From Truepera sp. (GTDB lineage: Bacteria > Deinococcota > Deinococci > Deinococcales > Trueperaceae), in contig JAVSMU010000001.1 in NCBI GenBank assembly GCA_032027045.1, positions 1,387,756 through 1,451,755 of the forward strand: a DNA stretch of 64,000 nt, given 5' to 3'. Shown one piece after another: positions 54,505 through 62,982 of this stretch; the first letter of the stretch is position 1; each line of letters starts with the position of its first letter. The notes below the pieces were generated by a model. It was not told where the DNA came from. It did no database searches and worked only from the letters and a program-made list of their open reading frames with translations. Both the position numbers and the translations under genes were made by a program.

Positions 54505-54665
54505 TGAGCAAGCCAAGCGTGCCGTTCCTCTGCAGCCACAACAGCGTCCGCAGCCAGAAGGGCTGGCGCGACGAAATGGACGGCACGAACCCGGCCCAGA
54601 GCCTCCCGGGTCGCGCCAATACTGGAGGACACCCCGCCGCCAGCCGACCTACGCGAGGCCGGTGA
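54504..54665 (+). pseudogene. Fragment of a second arsC
   Basis: The frame starting ATG 54504 (overlapping the arsC stop) reads SVPFLCSHNSVRSQKGW, the CX5R loop region of another LMW-type arsenate reductase. It then loses similarity and stops after 53 codons. Likely the leftover of a deleted duplicate gene, now bridging arsC and the OsmC gene. Confidence 0.65.
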
Positions 54666-55102
54666 TGGCCCAGCCCGACCAGAAGCTAAGGTTCTCGGTG
54701 GCCGCCGTGCGCCAAGACGCCCACGGCAGTGCGGCGCGCACGAAGCAGGCCGAGATCACCCTCGATACCGACCTAAAGGGCCGCGTCGACGCCTTCAACC
54801 CCGCCGAACTCCTCCTCGCCGCCCTGGCCGCCTGCATCATCAAAGGCATCGAGCGCGTCACGCCCACCATCGGCTTCCAGGCGCGTGGCCTCGAGGTGCG
54901 CGTCAGTGGCGTGAGACAGGATGTGCCGCCGCGCATGGAGTCGATCGAGTACGAGATCATCCTCGACACCGACGAGGACGACCGGCGCCTCGCGCTGCTG
55001 CACGAGAACGTCAAGCGCTTCGGCACCGTATTCAACACCATCGCGCCCGGCACCCACCTCACGGGCGTCATCAGGCGCGCCGACGCGCGGAGTGAGCCGT
55101 GA
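54665..55102 (+). CDS. OsmC-family protein
   Basis: This 145-residue OsmC/Ohr-fold protein has NPAELLLAALAACIIKGIERVTP, containing the single conserved Cys, and a C-terminal HENVKRFGTVFNTIAPGTHLTG. Ohr/OsmC proteins detoxify organic hydroperoxides with two Cys; only one is clear here, so peroxidase activity is uncertain. It is embedded in the arsenic cassette with overlapping starts and stops. Confidence 0.83.
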   Translation: MAQPDQKLRFSVAAVRQDAHGSAARTKQAEITLDTDLKGRVDAFNPAELLLAALAACIIKGIERVTPTIGFQARGLEVRVSGVRQDVPPRMESIEYEIILDTDEDDRRLALLHENVKRFGTVFNTIAPGTHLTGVIRRADARSEP

Positions 55103-55128
55103 GCCCACGGCCGCCCCCACGAGGAGCA

Positions 55129-55461
55129 ATGATCACCACCGATACGAGTAATCGTCCGGCGCTGGCGTGCGACCTGACCGCCCTCACCCTAGAGGAGCGC
55201 GAGCGCCACGCCAGCCTGTGGAAGCAGGTGCGCGCCCTCGCGCCCGAGCCGCAGGCGACCGCGAGCGGGGTCGCCTTCCGCCTCCCGGCTCGGCCGGACC
55301 TCGCGCGTGACCTGGTGGAGCTGGCCGCCCTCGAACAGCGTTGCTGCCCGTTCCTGCGTATCGTCGTCGCGTTCGAGCCCGATGGCGCCACCCTCACGCT
55401 TACGCTCGAAGGGGACGACGGCGTGCGGGAGTTCCTTGCCGGCGACGTCCTTCCTAGGTGA
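55129..55461 (+). CDS. Small Cys-Cys protein of unknown function
   Basis: This is a 110-residue acidic protein from ATG 55129, which follows GAGGAG. It contains ALEQRCCPFLRIVVAF, a motif I recall from small proteins in mercury and arsenic cassettes, with the Cys pair a possible metal ligand. No named family can be assigned with certainty. The frame is open to 55099. Confidence 0.65.
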   Translation: MITTDTSNRPALACDLTALTLEERERHASLWKQVRALAPEPQATASGVAFRLPARPDLARDLVELAALEQRCCPFLRIVVAFEPDGATLTLTLEGDDGVREFLAGDVLPR

Positions 55462-55496
55462 GGCCCGGCCGGGGCGCCACCCCCTAGAGTTAGAGC

Positions 55497-55826
55497 ATGG
55501 ACCTCGTCCGATCCTTGAGCCTCTTCCTGCTGGCCGGCCTGTGCGAGATCGGCGGCGGCTACCTCATCTGGGTCTCGCTCCGGGACGGCAAACCCGCTTG
55601 GCTAGGCGTGGCCGGGGGTGTGGCGCTCGCGCTGTACGGTGTGGTCGCCGCCTTCCAGCCAGCCAACTTCGGTCGCGTCTACGCCGCCTACGGCGGCGTC
55701 TTCATCGCGATGGCGCTGGCCTGGGGCTGGCTGGTCGACGACGTGCGGCCCGACCGCTTCGACCTGCTCGGCGCCGGCCTCGCCCTCGCAGGGGTGCTCG
55801 TCATCATGTACGCCCCACGAACCTAG
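55497..55826 (+). CDS. YnfA-family membrane protein
   Basis: This 109-residue protein has four membrane helices with the YnfA signatures [13 protein letters not shown] and [16 protein letters not shown]. The family resembles small multidrug resistance transporters and is often found in metal-resistance loci. It ends the plus-strand arsenic cassette and converges on the metal-sensor gene. Confidence 0.9.
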   Translation: MDLVRSLSLFLLAGLCEIGGGYLIWVSLRDGKPAWLGVAGGVALALYGVVAAFQPANFGRVYAAYGGVFIAMALAWGWLVDDVRPDRFDLLGAGLALAGVLVIMYAPRT

Positions 55827-55852
55827 GGCGGCGGGGTCGCCTCGCGCACGGG

Positions 55853-56226
55853 CTAGCTCGTCGCGAGGGCTTTGGTTATTAGCGGTCCGACAGCGTCGTC
55901 GACCAAGCGGTAGTAGGCCATGCGGCCCTCCTTGCGGAAGGTGACCAGCCCGTGGGCGCGCAGTAGCCGGAGCTGGTGGCTCATGCTGCTCTCGTTGACG
56001 CCCGCGACGGCGGCGAGGTCGCAGACGCACAGCTCTTCATGCGCCAGGGCGCTCAGGACGCGGAAGCGGGTGGGGTCGGCGAGGAGCTTGAGGCGCTCGG
56101 TGGCTGCCTCGACTTCCTGCGGGCTGGGCAGGGCGGCCTGGACGCGCGCCACGGCGTCGGGGTGCATGAGGCGCACCTCGCACTCGCCGCTAGTGTCGAC
56201 GGTAGGGCTGGGCAGCGTGCTGGTGT

Positions 56227-56230
<4 letters not shown>
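55853..56230 (-). CDS. ArsR/SmtB-family metal-sensing repressor (CadC/CmtR-like)
   Basis: This 125-residue winged-helix repressor has ERLKLLADPTRFRVLSALAHEELCVCDLAAV, with the ELCVCD Cys pair of the alpha-3 metal site, NESSMSHQLRLLRAHGLV as recognition helix, and a wing (RKEGRMAYYRL). ATG 56230 overlaps the ATPase stop (ATGA), so the two are one operon. It most likely represses this operon through the palindrome at 58409-58432. Confidence 0.9.
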
Positions 56231-58392
<2,162 letters not shown>

Positions 58393-58398
58393 GCAAGT

Positions 58399-58432
58399 AT
58401 TTTATGTCATATCTGTACAGCCCTACAGATAT
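58399..58432 (-). promoter_or_regulatory. P-type ATPase promoter and metal-sensor operator
   Basis: TAAAAT (minus strand, 58399-58404) ends 6 nt before the GTG start. Just upstream, ATATCTGT and ACAGATAT (58409-58432) form a perfect 8-bp inverted repeat with an 8-nt centre, overlapping the -10/-35 spacer. The spacing and A/T-rich arms resemble SmtB/ArsR operators. Confidence 0.7.
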
Positions 58433-58477
58433 CGGTCGGCGCGGCGGCCACTTTTCCCCAGGGACGGTGTCATCCTT

Positions 58478-59317
58478 TCAGGTCAGTAAGGCCTCTTCGG
58501 CGGCGATGCGTTCGATGAACTCGTTCACCCATGTCACCGCTTCCTCCACTGTGGGCAGCACACTCAGGCCTTCGGCCGCCTCCAGGTAGAGGGTGTCCCA
58601 GCCAGCTCCCGCCTGGACGGCCGGCGGCCACGCCTGCTGCTGGCGGTAACGGAAGAGCCGGGCGCACGTCGCAGCGACTGCGGCAGGATCGAGGTTCTCG
58701 CGCTGCTCCAGCAGTTGCAGGTCTACCAGGTCGCGTGCACGTTCGCTTCCATCAACCGACAACGCGTGGAGCTTCTGCGCGATCTGGTGCTCAGCGCGCA
58801 GGACCGGCACGGGCCGCGGCGCCTCGAGCCCAACCTCCGTGAAGAGGTCCACAAGGTCCGCGGCGAGCTGGTACTCAGGCTCGTCCGCGTCACCAAGCTC
58901 ATTGTGTCCCAACTCGAACTTCACCGTGCACCACGACCGCCCTTGGTAATCGAGCTTCACCTCGAACGGCTGCATTACGTAGGCGGCGGGTACGGCCGGC
59001 GGCTTCGGAGCGGTCCGCTTGATCAACCTGCCGGTGAACCCTTCCCAGCCGACAGCAAGGAACTCCTCGAAGTCGCCCTGGAACAGGTCGAGCGACCGCA
59101 CCCTGGCGGCATCCACGTCCTGGGTGAAGCGCGTGTTCCGGCCGTACCGCAGCGCCATGGCGCTGCAACCCTTGATCGCGCCCTCGGGCAGCATCTGGCT
59201 GACCACTACCAGCGCCATGCTGGTCCGGCGCCGCAACGCCAGGTCGGCGCCGCCGGCCAAGTTGCGAATCCGCTGATCGAGGGAGCGCACGGTCTTCGGC
59301 ACGCCGACGTAGCTCAC
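58478..59317 (-). CDS. abiEii: AbiEii-type nucleotidyltransferase toxin
   Basis: This 279-residue type IV toxin has a nucleotidyltransferase fold. The active-site motif is AIKGCSAMALRYG (Cys-Ser where GG-T/S is usual), followed by RFTQDVDAAR with the acidic pair; a later HQIAQKLHAL and RARDLVDLQLLE supply the conserved Lys and Asp. AbiEii toxins block growth by transferring nucleotides to targets such as tRNA. GTG 59317 overlaps the AbiEi stop (GTGA), so it replaces the upstream ATG of the open frame. The altered first Gly could affect activity. Confidence 0.87.
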   Translation of the reverse strand: MSYVGVPKTVRSLDQRIRNLAGGADLALRRRTSMALVVVSQMLPEGAIKGCSAMALRYGRNTRFTQDVDAARVRSLDLFQGDFEEFLAVGWEGFTGRLIKRTAPKPPAVPAAYVMQPFEVKLDYQGRSWCTVKFELGHNELGDADEPEYQLAADLVDLFTEVGLEAPRPVPVLRAEHQIAQKLHALSVDGSERARDLVDLQLLEQRENLDPAAVAATCARLFRYRQQQAWPPAVQAGAGWDTLYLEAAEGLSVLPTVEEAVTWVNEFIERIAAEEALLT

Positions 59318-59856
59318 GCTCCCAACACCTGCCTCACGCGCCGCCACTCGGCCATCGTTAGCAGGCCTTCTGCTCGCGCTTGCAGGGCCGCCTCACGGAG
59401 CCGCCCGGTCTCGATTCGTCCCCGCGAGGCCAGGATCGCCTCAACGACCGGCTGCGCCGTGAGCCCCTCGTAAGAGGTCGTGCGCTCATCCGCCTTGACT
59501 TGAACCAGTTCGATGTAAGGTGGCAGGTTCGGGCGCGCCCGGCGGTTGACCGCCACCTTGATGGTCCGCGGGTTGACATCAGCGAGCCTGAACAGGGCCA
59601 GCACCGACTCGCCGTACAGGTACGCCCCCTCGCCCACACGCAAGAGCGCTTCAGCGAACTGGTCGAAGGCAGTCCCCGGCACGTCCGTCACCCGGTACAG
59701 CCCGTATGCCACGTTCTCGAGGCCACCGCGCGCGGCGAGCTTGGGGAGCTCGATGGCCGGCACGCCGGCCTCAGCGGCCTCCCTGGTAGTCACGAAGCCG
59801 TAGTTGTCGAGCGCGATCTCACGCACGATCTCTCGGTATTTCGTTGTTGCAGCCAT
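59314..59856 (-). CDS. abiEi: AbiEi-type antitoxin and autorepressor
   Basis: This 180-residue antitoxin has an N-terminal winged helix (IVREIALDNYGFVTTREAAEAGVPAIELPKL, then GLENVAYGLYRV) and a C-terminal antitoxin domain. AbiEi proteins counter AbiEii without direct binding and repress their own promoter. ATG 59856 is 6 nt after TATAGT; the frame upstream crosses the operator. The pair is the last intact cargo before the right island end. Confidence 0.86.
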   Translation of the reverse strand: MAATTKYREIVREIALDNYGFVTTREAAEAGVPAIELPKLAARGGLENVAYGLYRVTDVPGTAFDQFAEALLRVGEGAYLYGESVLALFRLADVNPRTIKVAVNRRARPNLPPYIELVQVKADERTTSYEGLTAQPVVEAILASRGRIETGRLREAALQARAEGLLTMAEWRRVRQVLGA

Positions 59857-59890
59857 GTCACAACTATACCGGAAACGGTAGAGTTGTGAC
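59857..59890 (-). promoter_or_regulatory. abiE operator-promoter palindrome
   Basis: The 34-bp element directly abuts the abiEi start codon. Outer arms GTCACAACT and AGTTGTGAC are perfect, inner arms TACCG and CGGTA are perfect, with one mismatched pair between and a 4-nt centre. It contains the -10 TATAGT; a TTGTCA -35 lies 18 nt further upstream. AbiEi binds inverted repeats in its promoter in characterised systems, so this is very likely its operator. Confidence 0.82.
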
Positions 59891-59892
59891 AA

Positions 59893-60375
59893 AAGCCTGT
59901 AGTGGACTATGACAAGGTCGATCGCCTCTGTTCGTCCGATCCCAGACTCTCAACTACCTTGTCCAGAGCGCCGTGGGCAGGTCCCTCTCCACAATCTCAG
60001 GAGTGCAGAGGCAGTTCGAGAGACCACTACGCCTCACGTTTCCAGTTGCCGTGTGCCTCAACCCGCTGGGCGAAAAGATGCAACGAGGTACGCTCGACGC
60101 GTCGAGCGTACAACCACCCAAGAAAACCACACTATTCGGCAGCGACTTCAAGACGATGGGGGCCGACGCATGGGCTTCGATGAACCTGGCGGCGGGAAAG
60201 CATCCGCCATGGAACCTCAAAGTCGACCGTCGTTCGAGTGTCCCAGAAACTGTCCCAAATCCCCGGAAACTGACCCCGATGCACACGCAGTCCCCGGGCA
60301 GCGAGGCCTCAGTTATAGCGTCAGGGACGCGCCTACTGACACCAAATGGAACTGGAGTGAAAAGCAGGAAAGGGC
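59893..60375. other. Right end of the island without an intact gene; contains a 24-bp palindrome
   Basis: No frame here shows recognisable motifs. At 60088-60111 a perfect 24-bp palindrome is present, half-site GTACGCTCGACG. Near 60240-60260 CAGAAACTGTCCCAAA resembles the CAAACTGTCCCAAA found just beyond the left att copy. Such end-specific repeats may be recombinase arm sites. Confidence 0.55.
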
Positions 60376-60420
60376 CTGGGGGTCAAGTGGTCGTCGGTTC
60401 AAATCCGGCCACCCCGACCA
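60376..60420. repeat. Right attachment repeat of the island (attR)
   Basis: This partial copy of tRNA-Pro (anticodon loop to CCA) matches 34831-34875 at 43 of 45 bases. The two differences make a G-C pair in the T stem in place of A-T, so both versions can fold. Upstream of it no tRNA 5' half exists. It is probably the host gene's original 3' end, displaced by integration. Confidence 0.85.
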
Positions 60421-60452
60421 CGCTTGAAACACGTGAAGGACATGTACGACGA

Positions 60453-60487
60453 GAATCCCGCGCTACGCACTTCGGCGCGGGATTCTT
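60453..60487 (+). terminator. Diverged copy of the tRNA-Pro terminator
   Basis: GAATCCCGCGC pairs with GCGCGGGATTC, followed by TTC. It corresponds to the hairpin after the left tRNA, with changes in the loop and flanks. The following 60488-60639 holds no gene. Confidence 0.6.
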
Positions 60488-60639
60488 CGAACTGTCGCAA
60501 CCACCGTCCCGAACTCGTCCCGGCAACCACTCGTTCACACCGGGCGGGCGGCTATGCCCGCAGTACCGCATGACCGTCCCAAGTCACCTGTCACCAAACT
60601 AGGACGCAAACCCCACTCTTACCGGCTCCGATTGGACTG

Positions 60640-61251
60640 TTACGGGGCAAGTTTTCGCTTCCGTGGCGGCACTATGCAAGCATCCAGCACTTCCCGTAAC
60701 AGGCTGTCGTCATGAGAAACGCCATGGCTCATGGCTTCGACGATCCTCTCTGGTACGACCCGGCCCCAATCCAACTTGAGGCCTATCGAGTTGGCCCATA
60801 GTTCGACGAACAATCGCATCGTTCGTCCGTTGCCGTCCCTGAACGGGTGTATTACGTTCAGCTCGATGAGGAAGGGCGCAGCCGTGTCGATGAACCACTG
60901 CCGCTCGGCGCCTGAATCCGAGGCCGGCTCCGCCCCGGTGGAGTCGAACAACCTCTCCGCTTCTGACTCGACCTGTTCCCATACGGCGAAGCGAGTCTGG
61001 CCCTTGGCCATGTCTACCCGCCTCGCCCTACCGGCCCACTCATACACGTCCCTGAATAGGCGACGGTGTAACTCCTTCAAGAACTCGAAATCGAAGGCGA
61101 AGCCGGAAGGCCCACGGACCACCTCAGCCATCCTGAGGCCAACGATGTAACCCTCGACTTCGGCCAGAGCGGCAGCGTCTCGGATGTCGAGTAGGTTCTT
61201 GAGGGTCTAGCTATCTGGATAGCAGTAGAGCCTATCTTCGGAGCTGTACAC
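60640..61251 (-). pseudogene. Fic-domain toxin interrupted by an amber codon
   Basis: The Fic motif HPFRDGNGRTMR is intact (about 60814-60849), and GFAFDFEFLKELHRRLFRDVYEWAGRARRVDM carries the typical Fic N-terminal helices. The frame extends upstream of ATG 61131 through LKNLLDIRDAAALAEVEGYIV to a TAG at 61207-61209, and beyond it reads VYSSEDRLYCYPDS from a GTG at 61251. This matches the usual Fic beginning (D-x-YxYPG-x-x-LKN). The TAG therefore interrupts the gene at codon 15, and the GTG overlaps the antitoxin stop by 20 nt. Translation restart at 61131 would give a shortened protein. Fic enzymes AMPylate target proteins such as gyrase. Confidence 0.78.
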
Positions 61252-61429
61252 GCGCTGCCAGGCTGGCCTTGAGTTCGAGGATCTCGCGCCCCGCGTCCCG
61301 CTTACCGTCTATCACGTCAGCTATAGTTCCGACCTGCTTAGGGGTCAGGCTACAACCCTCGACCCTCAGGCTGGCCGCAATGGAACGAGCCTGAGACCGC
61401 GCGTGAACAGTAGGCTTCTTACCGGGCAT
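61232..61429 (-). CDS. VbhA-like antitoxin of the Fic protein
   Basis: This is a 65-residue protein. The segment AASLRVEGCSLTP contains SLRVEG, matching the (S/T)xxxE(G/N) inhibitory motif by which VbhA-type antitoxins block the Fic ATP site. The following KQVGTIADVIDGKRDAGREI resembles the rest of the VbhA domain. Its position directly before and overlapping a Fic gene supports the call (class I Fic inhibition). ATG 61429 is 6 nt after TAAAGT (61436-61441, minus), so the mRNA is probably leaderless. Confidence 0.75.
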   Translation of the reverse strand: MPGKKPTVHARSQARSIAASLRVEGCSLTPKQVGTIADVIDGKRDAGREILELKASLAARVQLRR

Positions 61430-61435
61430 TCACAT

Positions 61436-61441
61436 ACTTTA
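61436..61441 (-). promoter_or_regulatory. Antitoxin -10 box (leaderless)
   Basis: TAAAGT on the minus strand ends 6 nt before ATG 61429. The stretch from 61442 to 61751 has no recognisable gene; a 127-codon minus frame (61439-61822) has no motif and overlaps the AbiEi remnant. Confidence 0.5.
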
Positions 61442-61751
61442 CCCGGGAACGCAGTGACACATCGAGCCGCACATCACTTCCCCAGCGACCGAAAGGCTCA
61501 CTACCCCGGAGGCGGTGTTGCGCCGGACTGTCTCGCGTAGTTCCGCAACAGCCCCCCTTGAGCCGGACGCATCCCTTGCTGCTCGTAGAACGGTTGAGTA
61601 CGCGGCGTCGGCAGCCTCTGGGGTGTGAAGCCAAGGCTTGGATCGAACTGCTGAACCGGCGGGTTGCACACTCAAATTCCAGAGTCCCATCGCAAAGCGA
61701 CTGGAGTCTTTGCAGGCCAACGGACGAGAGTTGAAGATCCGGATAGAATAG

Positions 61752-62264
61752 CTGCCAGGGAGCCGCGAGCTGGCAACACATGTATCCACCAATGGGCTGG
61801 CGCTGCCGGCTACGTTCACCACCCGCGCAGCGCTGGACGCTGGTGTTCACCCTCGCGTGCTCTACCGACTTCACGACGAGGGCGAAATCATCGAACTGTC
61901 GCGCGGCGTGTTCCGCCGGGCGGACGCGCCAGCGGCTTCCTGGCCGGACCTGCTAGCGGTGCAGGTGCGCTCCCCGGTGGCTATCGCGTGTTGCTTGACG
62001 GCCGCGTCGGTTCACGGCCTGACAGACGAGCTGCCTGGCAAGGTGCAGATCGCCGTTCCCAGGGGCACGCGCACGCCGCAGATCGCGTACCCTCCCACTC
62101 AGGCCTTGAGGTTCGACGCGCCAACTTTTGAGCTGGGCCTGTCTCAAGTGGAGGCCGCTCCCGGCGAGAGCGTCCGCGTGTACGACCCCTCACGTACCGT
62201 GGTGGACCTGTTTCGCCTCCGGCACCGCTTCGGCGAGGCGGCCGCCTATGGCGTGCTTCGCTAG
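61752..62264 (+). pseudogene. Degraded AbiEi-type antitoxin gene
   Basis: The open frame encodes a clear AbiEi-like winged helix (LPATFTTRAALDAGVHPRV, LYRLHDEGEIIELSRGVFRR), then HGLTDELPGKVQIAVPRGT and SVRVYDPSRTVVDLFRLRHRFGE. There is no good start codon between the upstream stop (61749-61751) and the homology, and a TAG at 62262-62264 ends it at GVLR where homologues continue; beyond the TAG the frame reads YLRTQAC. So it lacks a start and the C-terminus. Confidence 0.68.
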
Positions 62265-62281
62265 TACTTACGTACCCAGGC

Positions 62282-62661
62282 GTGCGATTCGAAACAGGCA
62301 GCGTCAAGACCCACGTGATACGGGAGTCTGACCGCTACGCAGGCGTGAGGGCATCGCTGACAGCACATATCGGTTCCGCCAAGTTGAGTGTGCGGCTGGG
62401 CGTCAACTTCGGAGATCCGATCGTACCCGAGCCACGCGCGAATCGGTCTCTCAGCCGACCCATGGGTTCACCGAACTCCCCAGTGCGGCGTACCACACCT
62501 ACCGGGCGAACCTCGCAGGACAAGGCGAGCACCGACCGCTCTAGCTACGTTCTCTGGCCGATCTCATCACGCAGTTCATTGCACCGCTAGTTGAGAACGG
62601 CGTTTCCATGCCGGCAACGTGGGACCCCATCACAAGGCAGTGGCAAGATCGTCAGAACTGA
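62282..62661 (+). pseudogene. Degraded AbiEii-type toxin gene
   Basis: Two pieces in different frames resemble the middle and end of an AbiEii toxin. From GTG 62282: ETGSVKTHVIRESDRYAGVR and SVRLGVNFGDPIVPEP. From about 62446 in another frame: THGFTELPSAAYHTYRANL, then past a TAG (62542-62544) SLADLITQFIAPLVENG and ATWDPITRQW. The catalytic N-terminal half is missing and at least one frameshift and one stop are present. With the preceding AbiEi remnant this is a dead AbiE operon. Confidence 0.6.
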
Positions 62662-62982
62662 CATCTCGACTTGCCCTTAGCCACTGCCTAACTGAGTCAT
62701 GGTCGGCAAGCGCCGACCAGCCGGCAGCCGAAATCGCGCCAAAGCGCTCGCGAGCTCAGGCCCAGCCGCTGCCGCTACTAACCGAGCAGCGCCTCCCGAG
62801 CACCACCTCCTCAAGACTACCGGCGTGTCAGTGCCGCCTGTCCTCTCGCAAGCGCCGTGCTAGCTTGTCGCCAAGCACGACGGCGATGGCGTCCGCCGCG
62901 AACCGCCCGCGAGGCTGACGACGCCTGATCATGCGCGGCGTCGAGCGGCGCGCGAGCAGCGAGAAGGCGACGTGCGCTCGCA
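62662..62982. other. Stretch without a recognised gene
   Basis: No supported coding frame. A small hairpin GGTCGG/CCGACC occurs around 62702-62719. The segment must contain the promoter of the following transporter gene, but no convincing -10 or SD is seen. Confidence 0.4.

Noticed and set aside
59909-60602. Overlapping plus-strand frames spanning the right island end
   Set aside because: They run through the att repeat and the terminator hairpin and have no homology-like features.
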